A DNA stretch of 64,000 nucleotides from the NCBI RefSeq assembly GCF_050314555.1, contig NZ_JBNPNH010000009.1:8680-72679 (forward strand), read 5' to 3'. Made by a program: the position numbers and the translations under genes. Origin of the DNA: Spyradosoma sp004558035 (lineage in GTDB: Bacteria > Verrucomicrobiota > Verrucomicrobiia > Opitutales > UBA953). Of the stretch, positions 26,064 to 34,570 are shown in pieces (within the stretch, counting starts at the first letter, position 1; each line of letters begins with the position of its first letter). Under the pieces are notes generated by a model, which was not told the DNA's origin, did no database searches, and saw nothing but the letters and a program-made list of their open reading frames with translations.

Positions 26064-26546
26064 TCACGGAATGCGCTGCTCGTCGAAGTCGATCATGTCG
26101 GCGAAGGAGATGATGTCCGTGCGGTCGAGCGCGTCCATCTTGCGCTTGGCGTCTTCGAGCGCCTCGCGCCCCATTTCGCTCATGCCCTTCTGGACGCACT
26201 CGCGGTTCCATTTCGCGACGCGCAGATCCTTCGGGAAGATTTCGAGCAGCTTCGCGTCGAGCTTCGCCTCGTCGTTCCCGCATTCGCGCACGGCGTCCAC
26301 GACCGCCTGCGGATCCACGCCGAGGTGCAGGCACAGAAAGCGGTCGAAGCCCTTGCAGAAGTTGCGCCGGTAGGATTTCGGCAGCGTTCCCGCGAGGTGC
26401 TTGCGGATTTTCGCGATGAAGCGCGGCAGGTGCAGCAGCCCCGTCGCCTTGTGCGGAATGTAGGGCGACGGCAGGTCGAGGCAGATTTCGCCCGTCGCCG
26501 TGCTGTAGAGCATGTTCGGGTCGTCGGTGGGTGTCGGCTGAATCAT
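26064..26546 (-). CDS. DUF5069 domain protein
   Basis: This 160-residue protein matches the DUF5069 pattern: SPYIPHKATGLLHLPRFIAKIRKHLAGTLPKSYRRNF, then the DRFLCLHLGVDPQAVVDAVR segment and a C-terminal NRECVQKGMSEMGREALEDAKR helix pair. It has no signal peptide or membrane segment, and its function is unknown. I associate this family with Verrucomicrobiota and Planctomycetota. It starts 40 bases after the Mla lipoprotein gene and may be the last gene of that operon. Confidence 0.8.
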   Translation of the reverse strand: MIQPTPTDDPNMLYSTATGEICLDLPSPYIPHKATGLLHLPRFIAKIRKHLAGTLPKSYRRNFCKGFDRFLCLHLGVDPQAVVDAVRECGNDEAKLDAKLLEIFPKDLRVAKWNRECVQKGMSEMGREALEDAKRKMDALDRTDIISFADMIDFDEQRIP

Positions 26547-26586
26547 GATTTCAAGTCCTGAAAATGTTTCGCTTCGCGCCGGCCGT

Positions 26587-27183
26587 TCACTTTTCTTCGA
26601 GATGCCCGGCGACGGCTTCGGAAAGCGCGAACACGGCGGCGGAAACGCCCTTCACGTAATTCGCGTAGCGCGCGTCGGCGGACGTCGCCGCGGGCAGCGG
26701 AACGCTTTTCGAAAAATCGTAGGCGAGACTCGCGGACTTTCCGTCCGCGCCTTTCGCCCGGACGACGATCTGCGCGTCGATGCGGACCTCGCCGTCGAGC
26801 GCGCCGTCGAGCCGATCGACGTAAACGGAAACGCTTTCGACGACGCGCGTCTTCTTGCCGCGGAGGAGCTTCGAGACCTGCACGGGAACGGCGCGGCGGA
26901 CGGCGCGCGCGAGCGGTTCCGCCCAAAGCCGAGTTTCGGCGCGCGCGACGGTGTTTTCGCCGGTGCGCGTGACGATCTGCGGCACGTCCGCGTAGTCGGG
27001 AACGGAGACGCGGGCGAAGGCGATTTCGGAAAACGTCCCCGAAGGAAGCGGACCGAAATCCGCGGGAACGTCGGCGTCGAGCGTGTAGAGCGTCGCCGGC
27101 GCCCGGTTGAAGCAGCAGCCGGACGCGGCGAGGAGCACCGCCGCGAACGCGGGAAGCGCGAAAAATTTTCCGTAGTTTTTCAT
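26587..27183 (-). CDS. PqiC-type ABC-transport auxiliary lipoprotein
   Basis: This 198-residue lipoprotein (lipobox LAASGC from ATG 27183) belongs to the ABC-type transport auxiliary (PqiC/DUF330-like) family. It has a start LYTLDADVP, a central IAFARVSVPDYADVPQIVTRTGENTVARAETRLWAEPLARAVRRAV and YVDRLDG, then RIDAQIVVRAKG. Such proteins sit at the inner face of the outer membrane as partners of MCE transporters. The gene lies 32 bases after the MCE gene and replaces the MlaC/MlaB components of the E. coli system. An upstream ATG at 27219 is possible but would spoil the signal peptide. Confidence 0.85.
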   Translation of the reverse strand: MKNYGKFFALPAFAAVLLAASGCCFNRAPATLYTLDADVPADFGPLPSGTFSEIAFARVSVPDYADVPQIVTRTGENTVARAETRLWAEPLARAVRRAVPVQVSKLLRGKKTRVVESVSVYVDRLDGALDGEVRIDAQIVVRAKGADGKSASLAYDFSKSVPLPAATSADARYANYVKGVSAAVFALSEAVAGHLEEK

Positions 27184-27215
27184 GTTCGTGATCTGGTTAA
27201 AGCGGTGCGGTTTCT

Positions 27216-28226
27216 TCACTTTTCCTGTTCTTCGGGCGCGGCGCCGAAGACGAGCGCCGTCGGATTGCTCTGCAGATAATCGGCGAACGCGCGCACGGAA
27301 CGCGCGGCTTCGGCGAGCTGTTCGAGCGTGTCCGCGAAATCCTCGCGCAGCGAGCCGCGCGATCCGGTCAGCGACGCCCGCAGCGTCGCCGCGGTCGCGT
27401 CGATCTCCTCGAGCGTCGCGCGCAGCTCGTTCACGGCGGAGCGGAATTCGCCCGCGACCGGGTCGAAGCCGGATTCGATCTTTTCGGAGAACGCCGCCGC
27501 GCTGCGCGACAGCCGTTCCGCGTTGCCCAGGACGGACTGCAGCCGCGGGTCGGCGAGGAGCTTCTTCGCGGACTCGCTCGCCTGGACGACGTTCGCGTTG
27601 ATCTTCTCGAACTCGATCGCCTCGATGCTCGCGTTCAGCTTGCCGAAGGTCTCCTGCACGGCGCCGGAAAAGCTCTTGAAGTCGATCTGCGAAAGGTTTT
27701 CCAGAATCCGCGCGACGGAGCCGATCATCTGCGCCATGTTGGAGGTGATCGTCGGGATTTCCGGATAGTCGTATTCGGCGTTCCCGCGCACGACGGCGGG
27801 CGTTCCCGGGAAATAGTCCAACTCGACGTAGAGCATGCCCGTGAGGAGATTCGCCTGCTGGATGCGCGCGCGGAGCCCCTGCTCCACGCCGACCTGCAGC
27901 CGCCGCCGCACCTCTTCGTCGGAAATCGCGCGCCCGTCGCGGACGAAGGTCTCGTCGATCTCGATGACCACCGGAATGGCGCGCACGCCGCGGCTCTTTT
28001 CCTGAAAATGCACGAGAATCTGCTGCACCTTGCCGATCTTGACGCCCTTGAACTTCACGTCCGAATTGAGCGTGAGCCCGTTGAGCGAGTCCGTGACGTA
28101 TATGATGAACGGATACGAACGCTTCGTGAACGTGAAGGAGCTGAAGGCGACGACGGCGGCGACGAGCAGCGCGAGCGCGCCGAGCACGAAGACGCCGATG
28201 AGCGAATGATTGACGGGTTTACTCAT
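27216..28226 (-). CDS. MlaD-family (MCE domain) protein
   Basis: This 336-residue MCE protein, anchored by one N-terminal helix (about 9-30), carries a single MCE domain: SLNGLTLNSDVKFKGVKIGKVQQILV and ARIQQANLLTGMLYVELDYF. A long C-terminal helical part follows with RAFADYLQSNPTALVFG. It should form the periplasmic lipid-binding part of the transporter. The ATG overlaps the 3' end of the ATPase gene by 8 bases, so translation is probably coupled. The lipoprotein gene follows. Confidence 0.93.
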   Translation of the reverse strand: MSKPVNHSLIGVFVLGALALLVAAVVAFSSFTFTKRSYPFIIYVTDSLNGLTLNSDVKFKGVKIGKVQQILVHFQEKSRGVRAIPVVIEIDETFVRDGRAISDEEVRRRLQVGVEQGLRARIQQANLLTGMLYVELDYFPGTPAVVRGNAEYDYPEIPTITSNMAQMIGSVARILENLSQIDFKSFSGAVQETFGKLNASIEAIEFEKINANVVQASESAKKLLADPRLQSVLGNAERLSRSAAAFSEKIESGFDPVAGEFRSAVNELRATLEEIDATAATLRASLTGSRGSLREDFADTLEQLAEAARSVRAFADYLQSNPTALVFGAAPEEQEK

Positions 28227-29013
28227 TGTTGTCGGGGATTCGAAAGGGTGATGGCGCCGGAAGCGTTCCCGCGCGCGTGAGAAATTCGCGTATCGCGGGC
28301 GAAGGCGGATCGTCGCGGAGCTTCCGCGGATCGCCGACGGCGCCGACGGTCTTCGTCGCCGTGTCCAGAAAAAGGCAGCGGTCGCCGATCGCGAAGATGC
28401 TGTCCAGCTCGTGCGTGACGATGACGATCGTCGTGCCGAGCGAATCGCGGATGTTCAGCGTCAGATCGTCGAGCAGCTTGGAGCTGAGCGGATCTAGGCC
28501 CGCGCCGGGTTCGTCGAAAAAGAGAATCTCGGGATCGAGCGCGATCGCGCGCGCGATGGAGGCGCGCTTCGCCATGCCGCCGGAAATCTCTGACGGATAG
28601 TAATTTTCGAAGCCGGAAAGCCCGACGAGCGCGAGCTTGTAGCGCGCGAGCTCGTCGCGTTCCCGCGGATTCAGCGTCGTGTACTCCTCGATCGGGAGCG
28701 CGACGTTTTCCAACAGCGTCATGGACGACCACAGCGCCCCGCCCTGGTACATCACGCCGACGCGGCGCAGCAGCGCGTCGCGTTCCCGCGGGGCGGCCGC
28801 GCCGACGTTTTCGCCGAAAAGCCGGATTTCGCCTTCCGCCGGGCTTTTCAGGCCGATGAGATGGCGCAGCAGCGTCGATTTCCCGCAGCCGCTCCCGCCC
28901 ATGATGATGAAGATTTCGCCCGCGCGGACGTCGAAGTTCAGCCGCTCCATCACGACGTGGGAGCCGTAGGCCATCTTCAGATTCCGGACGGATATGGGCG
29001 CGGGAACGTTCAT
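28219..29013 (-). CDS. Mla-type ABC transporter ATP-binding protein
   Basis: This 264-residue ATPase is of the MlaF type and powers phospholipid exchange between the membranes. Walker A is GGSGCGKST at 39-47, the Q-loop is VGVMYQGGALW, the signature is ISGGMAKR and Walker B is ILFFDEPGAGLDP. TIVIVTHELDSIF holds the His switch. The signature starts ISGG rather than LSGG, as in other MlaF proteins. It is sandwiched between the permease gene (3-base gap) and the MCE gene (8-base overlap). Confidence 0.95.
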   Translation of the reverse strand: MNVPAPISVRNLKMAYGSHVVMERLNFDVRAGEIFIIMGGSGCGKSTLLRHLIGLKSPAEGEIRLFGENVGAAAPRERDALLRRVGVMYQGGALWSSMTLLENVALPIEEYTTLNPRERDELARYKLALVGLSGFENYYPSEISGGMAKRASIARAIALDPEILFFDEPGAGLDPLSSKLLDDLTLNIRDSLGTTIVIVTHELDSIFAIGDRCLFLDTATKTVGAVGDPRKLRDDPPSPAIREFLTRAGTLPAPSPFRIPDNNE

Positions 29014-29016
29014 CGC

Positions 29017-30186
29017 TCAGAATCCGATCGCGTTGAAGATCACGGCGAAGACGCCGTCGCCGATGACGATGAGCACCATGCCCAGCACCGCGGCGGAAGT
29101 CGCCGCGCCGCCCACGTCGAGAGAGCTCTTGCCCGCCGCCATTCCGCGGTGGCAGCCCGCCCAGGCGACCATGAAGCCGAAGAAGAAGCTCTTGAGCACG
29201 CCGGAAAGCACGTGATTCATGTTCAGCGTGACGACGATCTGCCGCCAGTACTGCTCCGGCGTGATGTCCATCGAGCCCATCACGAAAAGCCCGCCGAGCA
29301 TGCCGACGCAGTCCGAATAAAGCGTGAGCAGCGGCAGCATCAGCGTCAGCGCGATCAGCCGCGGGAGCACGAGATATTCCACCGGATTGACGCCGAGGAC
29401 GCGCAGCGCGGAAATCTCCTCGCTCGCCTGCATGCTCCCGATCTGCGCCGCGAACGCCGAGCCCGTGCGCCCGCACATGATGACGCTCGTCATGATCACG
29501 CCCATTTCGCGCGTCATCGCGAGCGCGATCAGGCTCGCGACGTAGATCACCGCGCCGAACTGCTGCAGCTGCATCGAGCCGATGTAGGCGAGAATCATGC
29601 CCGTGATGAAGGAGATCAGCGTGATGATCGGTAGCGCGTTCACGCCGCATTCCTCTATGAAATAAACCACGTCGCGCCAGCGGAAACGCGCCTTGCCGCC
29701 GAAGAGGCGCGCGACGGCGATCGCGGTCTCGCCGAGAAAGCTCAGCGCGCGGTCGGCGTCGCGGAAGACTTTTTCGCCCCAGCGTCCGACGCGCGCCGTG
29801 AACGCCGGATCCTCCCCGCGCTCGGCTTCCGGCGGACGCCGGTTCGCGAGCGTGAGGTCGATCAGCTTCGCGACATCCGCGGGCAAGGTCTCGCGGGCGA
29901 AGACAATCCCGCGTTCGGCGCACAGCGCCGCGCAGCGGATGACGTAGCAGACCAGGCTCGAATCGAAGCGTTCGAGCGCGGAACAGTCGAAGCGGAGCGT
30001 TCCCGCGCGCGTTCCCGGAGCGAGCCCCGCCAGGGCGCTTTCGAGCGTGCGCGTGTCGGAAAGCCCGTCGGCGAGCGCCCATGCGCCGGCGATCCGGGCT
30101 TCGAGCACGACGCCGCGCGCGTCCGTCTCCTTCGCCGAAACGGGAACGGGCGGCCGCGCGCAGGACTGTTTTTTCGAGGTCTTCAC
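29017..30186 (-). CDS. MlaE-family permease with N-terminal STAS-like domain
   Basis: This 389-residue protein fuses a STAS-like N-terminal part (about 25-125: TLRFDCSALERFDSSLVCYVI) to an MlaE permease (YFIEECGVNALPIITLISFI, then TREMGVIMTSVIMCGRTGSAFAAQIGSM, a typical MlaE signature). In E. coli MlaB is a separate STAS protein, so here the fusion may do its job. It is the first gene of the Mla-like set. The start is a GTG (30184-30186) preceded by an AGGA word. Confidence 0.92.
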   Translation of the reverse strand: MKTSKKQSCARPPVPVSAKETDARGVVLEARIAGAWALADGLSDTRTLESALAGLAPGTRAGTLRFDCSALERFDSSLVCYVIRCAALCAERGIVFARETLPADVAKLIDLTLANRRPPEAERGEDPAFTARVGRWGEKVFRDADRALSFLGETAIAVARLFGGKARFRWRDVVYFIEECGVNALPIITLISFITGMILAYIGSMQLQQFGAVIYVASLIALAMTREMGVIMTSVIMCGRTGSAFAAQIGSMQASEEISALRVLGVNPVEYLVLPRLIALTLMLPLLTLYSDCVGMLGGLFVMGSMDITPEQYWRQIVVTLNMNHVLSGVLKSFFFGFMVAWAGCHRGMAAGKSSLDVGGAATSAAVLGMVLIVIGDGVFAVIFNAIGF

Positions 30187-30265
30187 GAAAGAAATTCCTG
30201 CGTCGAAGCCTAAGAAGCCGCCTCGCCCTTGGCGAGAGATTTTTTGCCCGCGCGCGGGCGCCGGT

Positions 30266-31612
30266 TCACTCGATCGTCGGGGAGGCGAGGCCGTTCACGA
30301 CGTCGGCGGTGACGACGACGCGGCGGACGTTCCCGCGGTTCGGGAGCTCGTACATCGTGTCGAGCATGAACTTTTCCAGAATCGAGCGCAGCCCGCGCGC
30401 GCCCGTGCCGAGCGCGATCGCCTTCTTCGCGACGGCGGCGACGGCCTCGTCCTCGAAGACGAGCTCGACGCCCTCCATCGCGAAGAGCTTGCGGAACTGC
30501 TTCACGAGCGCGTTCTTCGGGCGCGTGAGAATGTGCTCCAGGTCCTTCTGCGTGAGCTGCGAGAGCGCGGAAACGACGGGCAGACGGCCGATGAACTCGG
30601 GAATCATGCCGAACTCGAAGAGGTCTTCCGGCTGAAGCTCCGCCATGATCTGCTCGGCGGAAAGCGTCGCGCCGGTCTTTTCCGAGACGTCGAAACCGAG
30701 GAACTTGTTGCCGATGCGCGAGCCGATGATGCGGTCGAGCCCGACGAAGGCGCCGCCGCAGATGAAGAGGATGTTCGACGTGTCGATCTGCACGTATTTC
30801 TGGTCGGGGTGCTTGCGCCCGCCGTTCGGCGGCACGTTGCTGAGCGTGCCTTCGATGATCTTGAGCAGCGCCTGCTGCACGCCTTCGCCGGAGACGTCGC
30901 GCGTGAGCGAGGCGGAATCGCCCTTGCGGCCGATTTTGTCGATTTCGTCAACATAGACGATGCCGGTCTCGGCGCGCTTCACGTCGCCGTCCGCCGCTTG
31001 GAGCAGGCGCACGAGAATGTTCTCCACGTCGTCGCCGACGTAGCCCGCCTGGGTGAGCGTCGTCGCGTCCGCGATGGCGAAAGGCACGTCGAGCACGCGC
31101 GCGAGCGTCTTGGCGAGCAGCGTCTTGCCGCAGCCCGTAGGACCGATGACGAGAATGTTGCTCTTTTCGACTTCGACGCCGCGGAGCTCGTCGCCGACGG
31201 GCGTTCCCGCGGGAACGGACTCGGCTTCGGCGGCGTTCCCGAAGAGCTTGTCGTTCAGACGCTTGTAGTGGTTGTAGACGGCGACGGAAAGAACCTTCTT
31301 CGCCTGCGACTGACCGATGACGTAGTCGTCGAGCACGGCGCGGATCTCCGCCGGTTTTTTGAGCGCGATGGGCTTGAGCGGCCGGGGCTCGGGCTTCTGT
31401 TCGGTGCGCATCTTCGCGGCGGTCGCGGCGACCTTGGCGGGCGTCATGGGCTCGGCGGCGGCGTTCCTGCGCGCGCCCTGCCCTTCGGTCATTTCGACGC
31501 AGAGCTTGGCGCACTCGTCGCAGATGTTGGCGCCGTCGGGACCGATGATGAGGATTCCGACTTCGCTGCGGGAACGCCCACAGAACGCGCATTTGGGTTC
31601 GTCTTTGGCCAT
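30266..31612 (-). CDS. clpX: ATP-dependent Clp protease ATP-binding subunit ClpX
   Basis: This 448-residue AAA+ unfoldase feeds substrates to ClpP. The N-terminal zinc-binding domain has Cys8, Cys11, Cys31 and Cys34. Walker A is GPTGCGKT (about 152-159) and Walker B is IVYVDEIDKIG. The ClpP-contacting loop (IGF in E. coli) is not obvious here, though LGFDV is nearby. An Ala/Thr-rich linker of about 40 residues separates the two domains, and an insertion SVPAGTPVGDE (about 135) is encoded by the intact palindrome at 31202-31217. It follows clpP after a repeat-filled gap of about 100 bases. Confidence 0.97.
   Translation of the reverse strand: MAKDEPKCAFCGRSRSEVGILIIGPDGANICDECAKLCVEMTEGQGARRNAAAEPMTPAKVAATAAKMRTEQKPEPRPLKPIALKKPAEIRAVLDDYVIGQSQAKKVLSVAVYNHYKRLNDKLFGNAAEAESVPAGTPVGDELRGVEVEKSNILVIGPTGCGKTLLAKTLARVLDVPFAIADATTLTQAGYVGDDVENILVRLLQAADGDVKRAETGIVYVDEIDKIGRKGDSASLTRDVSGEGVQQALLKIIEGTLSNVPPNGGRKHPDQKYVQIDTSNILFICGGAFVGLDRIIGSRIGNKFLGFDVSEKTGATLSAEQIMAELQPEDLFEFGMIPEFIGRLPVVSALSQLTQKDLEHILTRPKNALVKQFRKLFAMEGVELVFEDEAVAAVAKKAIALGTGARGLRSILEKFMLDTMYELPNRGNVRRVVVTADVVNGLASPTIE
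31202..31217. repeat. Intact 16-bp palindrome inside clpX
   Basis: A perfect CGTTCCCGCGGGAACG is read as V-P-A-G-T in the ClpX frame, within a short, family-variable surface stretch. Gly uses GGA and Val uses GTT here, while GGC and GTC are the usual choices. Confidence 0.85.
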
Positions 31613-31625
31613 TGGGAAAGAAGAT

Positions 31626-31712
31626 TTTTAACCGCAAATGAACACGAATTCACGCGAATTTTTCGGATGCATTTCGTTCATTCGTGAAAATTCGTGCAAT
31701 TCGTGGTTTCTC
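31626..31712. repeat. ATTCGTG-type repeat pair between clpP and clpX
   Basis: The stretch carries AACCGCAAATGAACACGAA near 31629 and ATTCGTGCAATTCGTGG near 31689. The two are imperfect inverted copies of one another and could form a long hairpin in the clpP-clpX transcript. Confidence 0.6.
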
Positions 31713-31716
31713 AAAA

Positions 31717-32304
31717 TCATTGCTTCGGAGTGATTACTGTATCGACGATGCCGTAGTCGAGAGCTTCCTGCGCGGTCATGTAGTGGTCGCGGTCGGAGTC
31801 CTTGGCGATCTGCTCGACAGACTTGCCCGTGTGCTTGGCGAGCACGTGGTTGAGCGTCTCGCGCCAGCGCAGAATCTCTTTCGCGGCGATGGAAATGTCC
31901 GCCGCCTGTCCGCCCGCGCCGCCGCTGGGCTGGTGAATCATCACGCTCGAGTTCGGGAGCGCGTAGCGCTTGCCCTTCGTGCCCCCGGCGAGCAGCACCG
32001 TGCCCATCGACGCCGCCATGCCGACGCAGTACGTGACGACGTCGCACTTCAGAAACTGCATCGTGTCGTAAATCGCCATGCCCGCGGTGACGCTCCCGCC
32101 CGGCGAATTGATGTACACGTGGATGTCCTTCTTCGGGTCCTCCATCTGCAGAAAAAGCATCTGCGCGATGACGGCGTTCGCCACTTCGTCGTAAATGGGC
32201 GAACCGAGAAAGATGATGCGGTCCTTGAGCAGACGGCTGTAAATGTCCCACGACCTCTCGCCGCGGGCGTCGCGTTCGACGACGCTGGGAATGATGTAGC
32301 TCAT
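31717..32304 (-). CDS. clpP: ATP-dependent Clp protease proteolytic subunit ClpP
   Basis: This is a 195-residue serine protease of the Clp complex. The catalytic triad is Ser99 (CVGMAASMG), His124 (VMIHQPSGG) and Asp173 (KDSDRDHYM). INSPGGSVTAGMAIYDTMQ is the typical substrate-strand motif. The start is ATG 32304 (MSYIIPSVVERD), since an in-frame ATG 19 codons upstream adds an unrelated segment. It is upstream of clpX, the usual gene order. Confidence 0.97.
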   Translation of the reverse strand: MSYIIPSVVERDARGERSWDIYSRLLKDRIIFLGSPIYDEVANAVIAQMLFLQMEDPKKDIHVYINSPGGSVTAGMAIYDTMQFLKCDVVTYCVGMAASMGTVLLAGGTKGKRYALPNSSVMIHQPSGGAGGQAADISIAAKEILRWRETLNHVLAKHTGKSVEQIAKDSDRDHYMTAQEALDYGIVDTVITPKQ

Positions 32305-32408
32305 GATTCGGGAAAAAATTTTTAAGGGAAGAATGGTACTGCAATTCGCGTGCCGCGACAAAGAGAAAATGACGCTCTCCGCCGGCGCGGCGTTCCCGCG
32401 GACGCGAA

Positions 32409-32438
32409 AAAAACGGGACGCGGCCGTCGCCGTGTCCC
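32409..32438 (-). terminator. Rho-independent terminator of the GH35 gene
   Basis: Read on the minus strand, a 10-bp stem with one mismatch (GGGACACGGC with GCCGCGTCCC, loop GACG) is followed by GTTTTTTTC. It lies 29 bases after the GH35 stop codon. Confidence 0.8.
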
Positions 32439-32466
32439 GAAACGTTTCCGAAGCGCCGCGCGCGCC

Positions 32467-34428
32467 TCACCACTGATTGTTCAGGTTCTTGGTCTTGACG
32501 TCGTTCATGTCGAAGTTGCGCGTCTCGCAGCCGCGGATCGGAGCGGGAGACGTGCGCTCGAACTCGACGACGTCCACGACGTTCGCGCCCTTCTTGAGGA
32601 ACGGCGCCGGGCAGTAGAGACGCAGCTGCGGGCCGACGGGCTTGCCGTCGGGCGTGCGGCTCCAGTAGCGGCCGAGATTGTGCCCGTTGACGTAGAGCAC
32701 GCCCTTGCCCCACTGCGCCATGTCCAGGAACGTGTCGGCGGGCTTGTTCAGCGTGAACGTGCCGCGGAAGTGCGCGCCGGGCATGTCCTTCTCCTGCGCC
32801 TTCGCCTTCTGCGCGTTCACGACGGATTCCTCCGAAAGCGTCTTGGGCACGACGGTCCATTTCTTGAGCGGGGCGCCGTCGAGCTTCACTTCGCCGACGA
32901 TGCCCTTGCGGTCGCTCTCCATCGTGCCGCCGTAGTTGATGTGTCCCATGCCCTCGACCATGATTTCGAGCTGCGCGGGCTTCGCGCGCGCGGGAACGGC
33001 GATGTCCGTCTTCTTCAGGCGGCGGTCGACGGTCGCGATGAGCTTGCCGTCGAGATAGACGTGCGCGTAGTCGTGAATGCCGTCGTAGCTGAGCGTTCCC
33101 GCCGCGCCCGCGGGAACGGTCGTGCGGTAGAACGCGAGCCCCTGGTTCTGGCCGAACGCCTCGAAGTACGGCGCGTCGTTGAACTTGCCGCCGTTCTTGA
33201 GCGGCTGAAGGTTGTCGCGCAGATTGGCGAAGAACTTGGGCGTGAACTCCTTGACCTCCGTGACGGGAATCGGCTTCGGGAGCGCGGGGAGCTTTTCCTT
33301 GCCCTTGAGCGCGTTCGCGATGATTTCGCGGTACTGGTGATATTCCTTCGTCGGGCGCCCCTGCTCGTCGATGGGCGAGCCGTAGTCGTAGCTCGTCAGG
33401 TCGGTGTGGTAGTCGCCGCCGAACTCCTTGCGCGGGTCGTTGTTCGCTCCTGCGGTGAAGCCGAAGTTCGTGCCGCCGTGCACGGGGAAGACGCTGAACG
33501 AGCGCCCCGTCTCCATGTACCAGCGGATGTTGCCGGAAAGGTTGGTCGGGTTCCAGTTGCCCTCGCCCCAGCGGCGCAGCCAGCCCGGATACGTCTCGGA
33601 GGAAAACACGGGAACGCCGGGATTCTTTTCGTTGGCGGTTTTCCAGTGGTTGTCGCTCGTTCCCGGGTCGAGCCCGACGGCGACGTCCTTGTCCGGATAA
33701 ATCAGCCCGCCGAGGTGGTAGTGCGACGCGCCGTCGGACATGTAGAACGGCCCGAAGCCCTCCTTTTCCCAAAATTCCTTGAGCCATTTCAGATACGAGA
33801 CCTCCTTGCGCGGCCAGCTCCCGTATTCGTTCTCGATCTGCGTCATCAGAATCGGGCCGCCGTTCTTCGCGAGGAACGGCCTGGCGATCTTCGCCATCTC
33901 CTTCAGGTAGCGCGTCTGCGCCTTCATGAAGTTCTTGTCGGAGACGGTGCGGATCTTCGCGCCCTTTTCCTTGAGCAGATACGAGGGCAGCCCGCCGAAG
34001 TCCCACTCGCCGCAGATGTACGGACCGGGGCGGAAAAGCACCCACATGCCGTTTTCCTGGCAGAGGCGGAGAAACGCGGCGATGTCGCGGTTGCCCGTCT
34101 TGAAGTCGAAGGAGCCGTCGGGCTGCTCGAAGTCGTTCCACATGGTGTAGAACGCGATCGTGTTCAGCCCCATCGCCTTGCACATCTTGATGCGGTGATC
34201 CCAGTATTCGCGCGGAATGCGCTGCGGGTGCATCTCGCCGCCGCGGATCTGGAACGGCTTCCCGTCGAGCAGGAAGATGCCGTCGTTTTTGTTCGCCGGA
34301 TTTTCCGCGAACTCGAACTTCACGGCCTTCGGCGCCTTCTTCTGCTGCGCGAACGCGGCGGGAACGCCGGAAGACAGCGCGAGCGTTCCGGCGAGCAGTG
34401 CAATGACAAGTTTGGAGATTTTCTTCAT
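32467..34428 (-). CDS. Secreted GH35 beta-galactosidase
   Basis: This is a 653-residue GH35 retaining beta-galactosidase. The signal peptide is MKKISKLVIALLAGTLALSS followed by GVPAAFA. The catalytic TIM barrel has FQIRGGEMHPQRIPREYWDH, LFRPGPYICGEWDFGGLP and the acid/base motif ENEYG (199-203). The nucleophile is likely in PVFSSETYPGW. C-terminal jelly-roll domains end QLRLYCPAPFL. It should release terminal beta-galactose outside the cytoplasm, for example from mucin-type or milk glycans. It is transcribed alone, with its own terminator. Confidence 0.94.
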   Translation of the reverse strand: MKKISKLVIALLAGTLALSSGVPAAFAQQKKAPKAVKFEFAENPANKNDGIFLLDGKPFQIRGGEMHPQRIPREYWDHRIKMCKAMGLNTIAFYTMWNDFEQPDGSFDFKTGNRDIAAFLRLCQENGMWVLFRPGPYICGEWDFGGLPSYLLKEKGAKIRTVSDKNFMKAQTRYLKEMAKIARPFLAKNGGPILMTQIENEYGSWPRKEVSYLKWLKEFWEKEGFGPFYMSDGASHYHLGGLIYPDKDVAVGLDPGTSDNHWKTANEKNPGVPVFSSETYPGWLRRWGEGNWNPTNLSGNIRWYMETGRSFSVFPVHGGTNFGFTAGANNDPRKEFGGDYHTDLTSYDYGSPIDEQGRPTKEYHQYREIIANALKGKEKLPALPKPIPVTEVKEFTPKFFANLRDNLQPLKNGGKFNDAPYFEAFGQNQGLAFYRTTVPAGAAGTLSYDGIHDYAHVYLDGKLIATVDRRLKKTDIAVPARAKPAQLEIMVEGMGHINYGGTMESDRKGIVGEVKLDGAPLKKWTVVPKTLSEESVVNAQKAKAQEKDMPGAHFRGTFTLNKPADTFLDMAQWGKGVLYVNGHNLGRYWSRTPDGKPVGPQLRLYCPAPFLKKGANVVDVVEFERTSPAPIRGCETRNFDMNDVKTKNLNNQW

Positions 34429-34570
34429 GGTTTTTAAGGGGATTGAAAGGGGATTACGGGGAGAATCAAAAGGTTAAAGAATCTGAAGAATCAAGCGGCG
34501 CCAAGGGCGTTTTTCGTGAACCGAAGCGCGTTCCCGAAATCCGCCCCGGACCGCCTGAGCTTTTCGCGTC

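Noticed and set aside
28223..30082. 619-codon minus-strand frame overlapping the MlaE and MlaF genes
   Set aside because: It is a +1 shadow of both genes; the real frames carry clear STAS-MlaE and ABC ATPase signatures.
30210..30241. Hairpin CTCGCC-CTT-GGCGAG followed by six T near 30216-30240
   Set aside because: It is oriented on the plus strand, where no upstream gene ends; left out as likely chance or part of the 3' region of clpX antisense.
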